A stretch of DNA of 52,020 bases from an uncultured Bacteroidales bacterium (lineage in GTDB: Bacteria > Bacteroidota > Bacteroidia > Bacteroidales > UBA932), in contig CAMYVB010000013.1 in NCBI GenBank assembly GCA_947302175.1, positions 1 to 52,020 on the forward strand, read 5' to 3'. The notes under the pieces were generated by a model. That model searched no databases. It saw only the letters and a program-made list of their open reading frames with translations, and was not told where the DNA came from. Below, one piece after another: positions 18,690-27,800 of the stretch; position 1 is the stretch's first letter; each line of letters starts with the position of its first letter. Both the position numbers and the translations under genes were made by a program.

Positions 18690-21362
18690 TTATTTGTCCT
18701 CGATCATGTGGACGTCGCACTGAGGGAACGGGATGGTGATGCCGTTGTCGTTCAGGGCTTTGTAGATGATTTCCTTGGCGCGGTCCATGTAGCCTATGCG
18801 CTCAGGCACGAGCACGAACTGCTTGACGGCCACCTCGACGCCGCTGTCGAGGAAGTCGCCGAAAACGACGTAGATGCCCTTTGAGGGCTCAACTATCTCG
18901 CGGCCATAGCCGTCCTTGGTGCGAAGCTGCTGCATGGACTCCACGATGACTTCGCGGACCTTCTGGAAGTCAGTGCCGTACGCAACGCTCACGAGGATCT
19001 TCAGGAATTCGTAGGAATTGCTCTTCGTCAGGTTCGTGAAGCTCTTGGAGAAGAGCGAAGCGTTGAGGAAGTTGATGGTGGTGCCATCGAGAGTCTCGAC
19101 CTGGGTGCTCTGGTAGCCTATAGCAGTGACCTGACCGCGGACATCGTCGCAAATGATCCAGTCTCCGACGCGTAGGCGTCCGGACATGAGCTGAATACCA
19201 TAGATAAAGTTGTTCAGGATGTCCTTCATGGCAAGACCGACACCGGCTGAGAGACCGCCGGCGACTATGCTGAGCGAGCCTGTCGGAATGCCGAGGGTGA
19301 CGACCACAAAGACGATGTATGTCATCCAGGTGAGCACGTTGATAAGGCTCGTGCCGAGCGAGAGGTTGAGCTCGTTGGAGCGCACACTCGTGCGATGGTT
19401 CTTGCGCATGAAGGCCTCGTACTTGCCCTTCTGGTAGATGGCGCGCATGGCCCTGGCCAGATACCTGAAGGCGAAGAAGGTCGCGATGAGCACGATGACG
19501 CTGTGCACTGAAGCATGGAAGGTCTGAACTCCCTCCTTGCTCGTAAGGCTCACGAAATCTCCGTAGTAGAAGGAATGGAACATTTCGTCGAAATCGAACA
19601 CGCCGAGAGCCATCTTTATGCACATGGGCACCGACATCAGCGCGAGGCCGGGAATCACCACGTCCTTCACGAGCTCATAGAACCATGTGGCGCCGAACAT
19701 GACGGTATTATAGTCCACTCCGGCCATAGAGACAAGCTTGGCCTTGCGCCTCTCCACGCGGTCGCGTACGCGGTTGTCGCGATAGTGGGTGATTATGCTC
19801 CAAAGGGCGGCGAGCGTCTGGATCGCTGCGAGCTGGAAGTACCACCACACAAGCACCATCAGGGCGAGGAAATTGTAGCCGGAGGCGGCGATGATGAACG
19901 AGATGCCGTCCACCAGCAGGGAGAACCAGCAGACGGAGTTGTCGATCTTGTCAGATTTCCTGCCGTCGACAATAGAGGTAACAAGCTGCCAAATGAAAAT
20001 GATCAGCAGTATGGGCGGGAAAATGAAATTCAGCAGGTTGTTCGGCACGAAGCTGATGCGGCAGCCGATGACGAACAGGGCCATGAATATATTGGGCAGA
20101 TAGACCCTCAGGCCGGATTTGAGCTGCTCGCTCTTGAGGCGAATCAGCATGGCCAGCACTATGGCTGCAAGAAGCCAGAAGAAGGTGCCCGCCAGCGAGA
20201 ATGCGTGCTGGATGTAGATGTTCTCGAAATGGTTGGTGGCAAAGGTCAGCATGTATGCCACCAGACCGATTATGAGCGCCACCCAGGGCCGCTGCTGCTT
20301 TGCGATTTTGCGCCTCAGAGGCTTGAAAATGAGCATGATCAAGGCGAGCAGGATGCGCGCGGCTATCCAGTATGCGAACATCACCAGAACCTGCACGCCG
20401 AGAGTCAGCACGTTGAGCATGTTGTCCGCCTTGTCGGTGATTTCGACGGTCGAAGGGTCGACTTCGCCCTTTCTCACGGCGTTCCTTAGCTTGAATTCCT
20501 TCCAGCTGTACTGGGCCTTGGTGTCGCGCTGGGCGGACCTCCAGTAGCGCTCGGGGGTGGAGAGTATTTTCCACCAGGTGGTCTGGCCTTCGATGAAGAT
20601 GGTCTTCTTGAGGCTTTCGTAGCGCCCCTGCGCGTAGTCGTAGCTTTCCTTCATGCGGAGGTGGGCTTCGCGGTAGTGGGTGCTGTCGGCGACCAGTTTC
20701 GCCTTGTTGTCGGCGTTGATTTTAAGCAGCTCGGAAGCGTAGAATATGCAGGAATCGCGGTCGGCCTCGCCGGCCTCGTCGAGCATGAAGGGAGGGATGG
20801 TACTGTCGCTCACGGCCTTGACTATGGCCTCGAGCTCGCGCTCCAAGTAGCTCTCAGTCTGGGAGATATGGTGGTCGAGGGTGTCGTTGTGGTACCGCAG
20901 GCTGTCGGGCACTATATCCACCAGCTCGTCCCTCTCCGGGGGAAGGCGGCGCAGGGTCTCGAGCAGGCGAGCGTAGCGGTCAATCTCAACGTCGTAGTAC
21001 TCCACGAGAACGTCGTAGGGGCGCCTGTCCTGGTTGAACTCCTGGTACTGGCGCGTGACCTTCCTGAGGGCGAACGCCATGTCGAATGTGAACTGGGATT
21101 TCTGCGAATAGAGGAGCAGCGAGAGCTCGTTGCACTCCTTGATGACGTTCACCATCTTGAGATGCTGCTCTTCGTTTCTTTTCTGCATTCTCACCTGGAA
21201 CTCCTTGCGGGCCAGGTAGTCGTCGCGCAGCTCGCGGCGCATGTCGGTGAGGGTCTTGCTCAGGCTCTTGCCGGCGATAAGCGCGCTTGCGGGGACGGCT
21301 ATTGAAGCGGCCAGTGCGAGGGTCGCGAGCGCGATGAGGATGCTTTTCTTCCTGTTTCTCAT
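18690..21362 (-). CDS. Large MscS-family mechanosensitive ion channel
   Basis: Inner-membrane channel relieving osmotic pressure or serving as a regulated pore. The 890-aa product has an N-terminal signal or first helix, then a ~300-residue charged, helical periplasmic domain, then about eight to ten membrane segments (residues ~320-700). The MscS pore and beta domain follow: the Gly/Ala-rich pore helix reads AGGLSAGVGLAMKDILNN, followed by GRLRVGDWI and TLDGTTINFLNASLFS. The layout matches the long MscK/MscM-like channels rather than the 286-aa MscS. Start at 21362 (MRNRKKSILIAL). A longer frame begins at 21407, but a promoter-like TACTTTTG box there argues against it. The GNAT gene follows after 7 nt. 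Confidence 0.9.
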   Translation of the reverse strand: MRNRKKSILIALATLALAASIAVPASALIAGKSLSKTLTDMRRELRDDYLARKEFQVRMQKRNEEQHLKMVNVIKECNELSLLLYSQKSQFTFDMAFALRKVTRQYQEFNQDRRPYDVLVEYYDVEIDRYARLLETLRRLPPERDELVDIVPDSLRYHNDTLDHHISQTESYLERELEAIVKAVSDSTIPPFMLDEAGEADRDSCIFYASELLKINADNKAKLVADSTHYREAHLRMKESYDYAQGRYESLKKTIFIEGQTTWWKILSTPERYWRSAQRDTKAQYSWKEFKLRNAVRKGEVDPSTVEITDKADNMLNVLTLGVQVLVMFAYWIAARILLALIMLIFKPLRRKIAKQQRPWVALIIGLVAYMLTFATNHFENIYIQHAFSLAGTFFWLLAAIVLAMLIRLKSEQLKSGLRVYLPNIFMALFVIGCRISFVPNNLLNFIFPPILLIIFIWQLVTSIVDGRKSDKIDNSVCWFSLLVDGISFIIAASGYNFLALMVLVWWYFQLAAIQTLAALWSIITHYRDNRVRDRVERRKAKLVSMAGVDYNTVMFGATWFYELVKDVVIPGLALMSVPMCIKMALGVFDFDEMFHSFYYGDFVSLTSKEGVQTFHASVHSVIVLIATFFAFRYLARAMRAIYQKGKYEAFMRKNHRTSVRSNELNLSLGTSLINVLTWMTYIVFVVVTLGIPTGSLSIVAGGLSAGVGLAMKDILNNFIYGIQLMSGRLRVGDWIICDDVRGQVTAIGYQSTQVETLDGTTINFLNASLFSKSFTNLTKSNSYEFLKILVSVAYGTDFQKVREVIVESMQQLRTKDGYGREIVEPSKGIYVVFGDFLDSGVEVAVKQFVLVPERIGYMDRAKEIIYKALNDNGITIPFPQCDVHMIEDK

Positions 21363-21404
21363 ATGCTTGGGATCTGCCTTGTTTGCGCAAAAACGCGCGT
21401 TAGA

Positions 21405-21412
21405 CAAAAGTA
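21405..21412 (-). promoter_or_regulatory. Candidate -7 box for the MscS operon
   Basis: On minus, TACTTTTG fits TAnnTTTG, 43 nt before the ATG. The nearest TTG upstream is 23 nt away, slightly too far. Confidence 0.35.
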
Positions 21413-21442
21413 ATCCTTTTCTGCGAAAAATCTAACAATTCC

Positions 21443-21473
21443 TTTGACAAAAGGATTAAAATTGATAAATTTG
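21443..21473 (+). promoter_or_regulatory. Promoter of the fimbrillin/phosphatase/nuclease operon
   Basis: TTTG at 21443-21446, 19 nt, then TAAATTTG at 21466-21473: a full match to the Bacteroidota primary-sigma consensus. Transcription should start near 21480, giving a leader of about 75 nt before the first gene. Confidence 0.65.
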
Positions 21474-21554
21474 ACCTATGTCACATTTGGAAGGGGGAAG
21501 ATACCCTTTCTGATTGTGACTATATTGTTGATTACTGGTAATTTAACCTAAGTA

Positions 21555-23564
21555 TTGAACTATTTGAGGACTTTTACCCTCAGAGGCGTGCTATGTTTTT
21601 CAGCCGCCCTCCTCTCGCTGTCCTGCCTTAGAAGCGAGCCGGACAGCCCGGCCGCCCCTCCCGAGAAGGCCCTGACCATCGAAGCCACTCTCGGCGAAGG
21701 GACAAGGACAGTCAACGACTTCCGCCAGACCTACTGGGCTTCCGGAGATGAGATTTCCGTCATCCACACCCCTGAGAATGCGCAGGAGTTCTCTGCCAGC
21801 CGCTTTTACTATTCCGGCAGTGACGCCGCTTTCAACGGGTCCGTCAGCAAGCTCGCTCCTGTCAACGACTGGTACCTTATCTATCCCTACAGCGAAGGCA
21901 ACACAGACCCCAGGCAGGTCAGTGTCACAGTACCGACCCTTCAGTATCAGGAAGGCAACGGCAGCACCGCCCACCTCTCAGGCGAAGGCTTCCCCCTTAG
22001 CGGCAAATCCCTCTCAGTCCCCGGAGAAGAGAATATCAGCATCCACATGCGCCAGGTGCTCGTGGCGGTGCATTTCAGCCTGACCAACACCAGCTCAAGC
22101 CCCATCGTAGTCAAGGAAGTCGCAATAAGCGCCCCTTCGGCGATAGGCGGCAGTTTCGTCGGCGACATTACAAAAGAGAAGGCAGAATGGACGGCGTGCG
22201 AAGGCGCATCCTCCACCATAATGCTGCAAGTGAACGACGGGCAGGAGATATCCGCCGGAGGCAGCGCTTCATTCTATGCCGGCGCGCTTCCTTTCACAGC
22301 CCCTGCTCTTTCGCGCATCAAGGTGAAAGTCTGCGCTGTACACCCCGCCGCCCCCGAAACTCAGATTCCTTTTTACCGCATAATCGACCTTAGCGAAGAG
22401 ACCTCATTCAAGGCCGGCACCTTCAAAAAGATCAATCTGAGCTTTGACGAGATCCATCAAGACGACGGCTCCGTCCCTGAGGCTACCTACAATCTGGAGA
22501 ACGACGCAATCGCTCTCTACCTCGATGCCGCCTCAGGCCAGTACACAGTGTCCAACCGCAGCACTTTTACCGTCGTAACCAATTATGCCGTAAATGTTTC
22601 ATCCTCCAACCGCCTCGACTGGCCCAAGCCCGTCACCGTGAGCTGGACCAACCCCGGCGGCGTGGGCAACTCTAAGACCGTGGTGGTTTACAACGACTTC
22701 GCGATGAGCGACGAGCAGCTCAGAGTCAGCGTATCAGGCTCGAAAGTCAAGAGCGCCGACATCTACAACCTCATCCCCGGACGCACTTACTACTACAGGG
22801 TCATAAGCGGCGAAAAGCTCATTAAGAGCGGCTGCTTTGCGACAACCGGTCGCAGGCGCATGATGAAAGTAGGCAGCGACTACGGCCAGAACTACGCCAA
22901 CAACTGCCGCGACTTCGGCGGCCAGCAGACCATCAGCGGCAAAACCATACGCTATGGCAAACTCTTTCGCGGCTCCAACATGGACAAAACTTCCGCCGAG
23001 GCAAAGGATGTCCTGCTCAATTATATGAACATCGGTCTCGATGTCGACCTGCGCACGGTCAGGCCAAGCGGCTCCGCGGGCTATTACTTTGAGAAAGCCA
23101 ACATCCTCAACGATGCCCTGGGCCTCGGCGACATCGCGGGCGACGACCTCGATACCTACCGCGGCCACACCGTCGAGAGATACGATTCCTGGGACGAGCT
23201 CACCACCGTGTCCAGGATGAAAGCCACGATTACGCGCATCTTAAAGGCAGCGATCAACGATACCGGCGTTTACATCCACTGCAAGGTAGGCGCCGACCGC
23301 ACCGGCTACGTCTGCATGATGCTGCAGGCCATTCTGGGAGTCCCCGAGGAAAAGTGCGACCTCGACTACGAGATGACCTCCTTCTCCACCGTCGGCACCC
23401 GAACCCGCACCGGCGTCAACAACTACTATTACCTCCAGGGCCTGGACTTCATCTCCCTGCAGGAAGGCGATACCTTCCAGGAGAAGGCCGTCGATTACGT
23501 AGTTAATACGCTCGGCATATCCCTTGACCTTGTGGAGCAGTTCCAAAACGTAATGCTTGAGTAG
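21555..23564 (+). CDS. Lipoprotein: fimbrillin-like module fused to a tyrosine-phosphatase domain
   Basis: A 669-aa exported lipoprotein (LLSLSC, Cys24). Residues ~40-300 resemble fimbrillin-like (Mfa/FimA-type) lipoproteins: EATLGEGTRT near the start, WASGDEISV, YPYSEG, and an end such as GTFKKINLSF. Residues ~310-430 look like a fibronectin-III-like linker (IPGRTYYYRV). The C-terminal ~230 residues are a protein-tyrosine/inositol phosphatase: the P-loop is HCKVGADRTG with Cys576 and Arg582 (CX5R), and FRGSN and VDLRT lie before it. No ATG precedes the signal peptide after the in-frame stop at 21549, so translation must begin at TTG 21555 or TTG 21564. First gene after a consensus promoter; the 41-aa gene follows 4 nt downstream. 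The substrate outside the cell is unknown. Confidence 0.8.
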   Translation: MNYLRTFTLRGVLCFSAALLSLSCLRSEPDSPAAPPEKALTIEATLGEGTRTVNDFRQTYWASGDEISVIHTPENAQEFSASRFYYSGSDAAFNGSVSKLAPVNDWYLIYPYSEGNTDPRQVSVTVPTLQYQEGNGSTAHLSGEGFPLSGKSLSVPGEENISIHMRQVLVAVHFSLTNTSSSPIVVKEVAISAPSAIGGSFVGDITKEKAEWTACEGASSTIMLQVNDGQEISAGGSASFYAGALPFTAPALSRIKVKVCAVHPAAPETQIPFYRIIDLSEETSFKAGTFKKINLSFDEIHQDDGSVPEATYNLENDAIALYLDAASGQYTVSNRSTFTVVTNYAVNVSSSNRLDWPKPVTVSWTNPGGVGNSKTVVVYNDFAMSDEQLRVSVSGSKVKSADIYNLIPGRTYYYRVISGEKLIKSGCFATTGRRRMMKVGSDYGQNYANNCRDFGGQQTISGKTIRYGKLFRGSNMDKTSAEAKDVLLNYMNIGLDVDLRTVRPSGSAGYYFEKANILNDALGLGDIAGDDLDTYRGHTVERYDSWDELTTVSRMKATITRILKAAINDTGVYIHCKVGADRTGYVCMMLQAILGVPEEKCDLDYEMTSFSTVGTRTRTGVNNYYYLQGLDFISLQEGDTFQEKAVDYVVNTLGISLDLVEQFQNVMLE

Positions 23565-23568
23565 TGCT

Positions 23569-23694
23569 ATGGAAGAATTTATTAAATCTACATACTATCC
23601 TCCCGTAGCCTACGTGCTCCTGATAAGTCCTTCCGCTCCTTTGGCTGAGAGCGACGGTATTGACCCGTGGGAGGACGACGATGACGATCTTTAG
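23569..23694 (+). CDS. Acidic mini-protein 1 (41 aa)
   Basis: A short frame starting 4 nt after the phosphatase lipoprotein stop. It has an ATG start, a motif YYPPVAYVLL near the start, and the acidic end DPWEDDDDDL. It lines up with the next mini-protein as Y-x-x-P-x-A-x-x-L, later P-W, then EDDDD-x-[L/F] at the extreme C-terminus. Having two such frames side by side with the same ends supports real genes. No signal peptide or membrane segment is seen. Similar short peptides with acidic tails are, to my knowledge, common next to Bacteroidales surface-lipoprotein genes and unannotated. Function unknown. Confidence 0.6.
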   Translation: MEEFIKSTYYPPVAYVLLISPSAPLAESDGIDPWEDDDDDL

Positions 23695-23719
23695 TTTGAA
23701 TTAATACTTAATCATATAC

Positions 23720-23869
23720 ATGACACACAAAAACACCAAAATCCCCTACGAAAGCCCAGGAGCAGAGTTCCTGGGCTTTGAGTGCGCAGAACTCCTGTGC
23801 ACGAGTCCCAATAAGCCGGGAAGCGAAATGCCATGGTTCCCCGGCGAAGATGATGATGACACTTTCTAA
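23720..23869 (+). CDS. Acidic mini-protein 2 (49 aa)
   Basis: Second short frame of the pair, 25 nt after the first and 4 nt before the fimbrillin-like gene. It has an early YESPGAEFLGFE segment, two Cys residues (22 and 27), and ends PWFPGEDDDDTF. It resembles mini-protein 1 in the Y-x-x-P-x-A core and the acidic tail. Its position between co-directed lipoprotein genes suggests co-translation in the same operon. A role as partner, pilot or regulator of the adjacent fimbrillin-like proteins is speculation. Confidence 0.6.
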   Translation: MTHKNTKIPYESPGAEFLGFECAELLCTSPNKPGSEMPWFPGEDDDDTF

Positions 23870-23873
23870 ATAG

Positions 23874-24821
23874 ATGAAAAACATGAAATACAATCTGTCA
23901 AAAGCAGCGCTCCTCGCGCTTTGTGCAGCGCTCTGTTTTTCATCCTGCACGAATTATAAGGGAGTCGGCGGCCCTGAGGACAACGACTCTCCCGTCACTT
24001 TCAGGGCATCCCTAGACGACGCTTCCCTCTCCAGGACGGCCCTCGATATGAAGTTTGTCCCCAGCTGGGAGAACACCGATGTCTCCATGATGCATCTCTA
24101 TCAGCTTAACGGCGCCGAGTCCCTCGAAGGCGGCAACGTCTCCATGACCGTCGACGAGACTGATTCAGAGCTTGCATGGTTCCAGGCCGATTTCGCTTCC
24201 ACCAGCGGCCGCTCGTTCGTCTATGCCGGCGTCCTGGCCCGGTCCGAAGGCGGATTCTTCTACCTTCCTGCGATCCAGTATCCCGCCACTGTCAAGGCCC
24301 GGGACGACACCAGGGCCTCTCTTTTCGACCCCAATGCCGATTTCCTCGTGGCCAAGTCAAAGGCCGAATATGCTGAAAGCCAGTCAGGAAAGAAGGTTGA
24401 GCTCGGTTTCGTGCGCCCCGTCGCAGTGTCCCGCCTTGCCATAACCAACGTTCAGGGCGAGAGCATCAAGAAAGTAATCATTGAGTCCGATGACGCCCTC
24501 ACCGGCAAGGTAGACTATGCTACCATAGCTGCCGACAGCTTCCAGGGCACTTTCCGTTTCAATACGACCGAAGGCAGCAAGACCGTCACCCTTCTCTATG
24601 AAAACGCCAACCCCCTGGCCAACAGCCCCGAGGGCGTGGTCTACGCCTATTTCTTCTGCACCCCCGGCTCCCACGCCATAAAGAGCTTCACTGTCGAGAC
24701 CGAGTCATACTCCTACGTCAAGACTTACGAGACCCCTGTCACCATGGTCTTCTCCTCCGGGGACTTCAAGCAGATTGCCGTCGATATGAGCAAGGTTACG
24801 GCAGCAGGCATGAGTAATTAA
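23874..24821 (+). CDS. Fimbrillin-like surface lipoprotein
   Basis: A 315-aa lipoprotein (signal with SSC, Cys25). After the signal it carries the fimbrillin-like pattern PVTFRASLDDASLSRTALD, a block FVPSWENTDVSMMHLY, and the end SGDFKQIAVDMSKV. The whole protein aligns by eye with the N-terminal ~300 residues of the next gene (for example FTPSWDNT, FKQIAVDMSRV, AVSRLAI versus SVTRLAI). The early ...LSRTAL segment recalls the Arg-containing cleavage site of Mfa/FimA-type fimbrillins. It could be a pilus subunit or a stand-alone surface adhesin. No usher or anchor genes of a classical fim/mfa cluster are present. Confidence 0.75.
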   Translation: MKNMKYNLSKAALLALCAALCFSSCTNYKGVGGPEDNDSPVTFRASLDDASLSRTALDMKFVPSWENTDVSMMHLYQLNGAESLEGGNVSMTVDETDSELAWFQADFASTSGRSFVYAGVLARSEGGFFYLPAIQYPATVKARDDTRASLFDPNADFLVAKSKAEYAESQSGKKVELGFVRPVAVSRLAITNVQGESIKKVIIESDDALTGKVDYATIAADSFQGTFRFNTTEGSKTVTLLYENANPLANSPEGVVYAYFFCTPGSHAIKSFTVETESYSYVKTYETPVTMVFSSGDFKQIAVDMSKVTAAGMSN

Positions 24822-24839
24822 CTTAACGACATTTGACCG

Positions 24840-27800
24840 ATGAAAAAGTATATAAGCGCTGCGCTTCTCTTTGCCGCGATAGTTTTTTCTTTTGATTCCT
24901 GCCAAAGGGAAGACAGTCAGGATGTCGTTGAGACCGGTCTCGAGACGGCCGTCACCTTCGAAGCCTCTATAGGCGGCGACGTGGAGGCCACGAGGACTGC
25001 CCTTTCCTTCAAGTTCACCCCCAGCTGGGACAACACCCCTGCAGGGAACATCCATCTTTTTGAAACGTCTCCTTCAGGCAGCACCGTAGAAGGTGAAGAC
25101 GTGAGCATGATCATCGACGAAAGCAATCCCGAGATTGCCTTCTTCAAAGCCGAGTTCGGCGCGCCTAAGTACGCCCCAGCATCAAGGGCCGGCGACTTCT
25201 ACTCCTACAGCGGCATCATCGCCCCCGTGGACGCCGAAGGCAACTACTTCATCCCCGCCGAGCAGTACCCCTTCACCAAGGCCGGTGCCGAGAACCCCGA
25301 GTCCGCTTCCAACCTCGATCCGGGAGCTGACTTCCTTGTCGCCCGCTCGACCGCTGAATACCCCGAGAGCATGACCGGTGCAAAGGTCTCCCTCTCTTTT
25401 GAAAGGCCCGTGTCCGTAACCCGCCTCGCAATCATGAACGTCGAGGGCGAAAGGATAGACAAGGTCGTCATCGAGTCCGAGGACTTCATCACAGGCTCCG
25501 TCAAGTACTCCGACATAGATTTCGCCGGTAATTTCAGCTTCTCTACCTATCTTGCTTCCAAAGCCTCGAAGACCATCACCCTCATCTATGACTCCAAGAC
25601 CAACCCTCTGAAAATCAGTGCTGAAGGCACTATGTACGCATGGCTCACCCTCATCCCCGGCAGCCACGTCATTAAGAGTATCACCGTCTATACCGACAAA
25701 TACTCCTATACCAAGACCGGCGGCAAGACCATGAACTTCAAAAAAGGTGAGTTCAAGCAGATTGCCGTGGATATGAGCCGCGTAGAACCCGTTGAAATCG
25801 AGCTTGGCGAAAAGGCTACAAGCCCCGTTGTGAAGCGTTTTGCCAACAGCTTCACCCTGAGCACCGAGACCGAAGGTGCCGCCATCTACTACACCATAGA
25901 CGGCAGCGAACCCACAGTCGAATCCCGGCTCTACATCGGTTCCGTTCCTTACACCGAGGACATTACGCTTAAGGCCATCGCAGTTGCGAACGGATACCGC
26001 AATTCCGATCCTACGGTGGAAGAGCTCGTATTCTTCTCCGACAATTTCGCCTGGGATCTCAGCACCGATTCCTATTCCGGCTCGGCTCCTACCCACGTGG
26101 ACTGGGAGTTCCGTGGCAACGTTCTCACTCTCGACAAAGCTTCATCTTCCACCGCAGCCAACGCCTATCTTGGCGGCAACGGTAACACTGTGACCCGCGC
26201 CTACAAGGGACAGGTCCTCACCTTCTCGCCTCTTGCCGGACTGCAGATCGGTTACGTCGAGTTCACCATGGATCGTAACGAGGATGTCACCAATTTTGCC
26301 GGTTTCCCCTTTGTTAACGCCACTGCCGTTGCCAACGGCAAGGTCGTGACCGTCACTCCCGACGACGATCTGCAGGACTTTTCCGTAACGATTGACAAGG
26401 CGGTCTGGTTCAAGAGCGTCAGGGTTTATTACAAGGGTGATCTTGCTCCCGCGCCTAAATTCGTAGTCAGCGTTGCCGGGAACATAGTTGGTGGTAGCGT
26501 CAGCGCCGATCCTTCCGGCGAAGTAGAGGAGGGCACGATGGTTTCTGTCAGCGCTACTCCCGACGAGGGTTATCTCTTCGGCCAGTGGCAGGTGGTGGAC
26601 GCCAAGAATAACGCCGTTCCAGTCATTAACGGTGCGTTCACAATGCCCGCTTCCAATGTGAGCGTCGGCGCGCTCTTCAATAAGATTCACTCTATCACCA
26701 TCACCAACCCCGAGCATGCAACCATCACTACCAGCGTGTCGAGCGCAATCGCCGGCACTGAGGTTACGCTCAGCATTGAGCTTGAGGACGGATGCATTTT
26801 GAAGTCCTGGGTGGTTACCGATGCTGATAACAAGACGGTTGCAGTGGAGGAGGCGGCCTTTATCATGCCCGACTCCGACGTTACCGTGACCGCTGATTGC
26901 GAGTACAATCAGGTGGATAAGATAGAAGGGGAGTGGACGCTGGTTACCGAACCCGATGATGTGACTGCCGGTCAGTATATCATCGCATGGCTGCCCGGCG
27001 GCTCGGATACCTATTATTACCTTCCTACCGCGCTTTCCGCTTCCGGCAATCCTTCCCTTACTTCCGGCATTTACGCTTCCGCAAGCGGCATGATGCTCAC
27101 TTCCGCCGACTCTGAGCTTTCCGCCATGGTCTGGACCTTCGAAGAGTCAGATACCGGCGGCTTTACTATCAGCAGCGATTCCCGCTATCTTGTCGCAACA
27201 GGTAACACCACACAGGCGATCAGGATTCAGAACAATCCTCCCTCTCCCAGCACCTGGTCCGCCGTTAAGACTGATCCCTATGGTATACTGCTTAAATCTA
27301 GCGCTGTCTCCGACCGTTACCTTACCGGCGTTACCGGCGATTATTTTGACTGGCGTTACTATAAGTTGGGTTCTTCCTATAATGGCTCGCTCAGGCTCTA
27401 TAAGAACATTGACGGTCTGACTCCCCAGCCCAAGCCTGCAACTGCCAAAGTTACTACCGCCACCGTTTCCGATCTTACGACTGCGGGTGTGACTCTCAAT
27501 GCTTCCTACGCTTCCGAGACCGGCGAAATCAAATCTGTCGGCTTCGAGTACGGTCTTTCGGGAGATGCCCTCATCAATGACGTTGTGGCTGTTGCTAACG
27601 GCAAGCAGTTCAGCGCCACGCTTTCCTCGCTTGAAGAGAAGACCACCTATTACTACAGGGCCTATGTCGTTGAGTTCAACGCCAAGACCGGGTCTGACGA
27701 GAAACGTTACAGCGAGCTTACTTCCTTCCGTACCCTTTCGTCAAGCACCGATCCCGTCACTGAAGCACCCGGATATCTTGCCATGTACGAGGTGCCCGAG

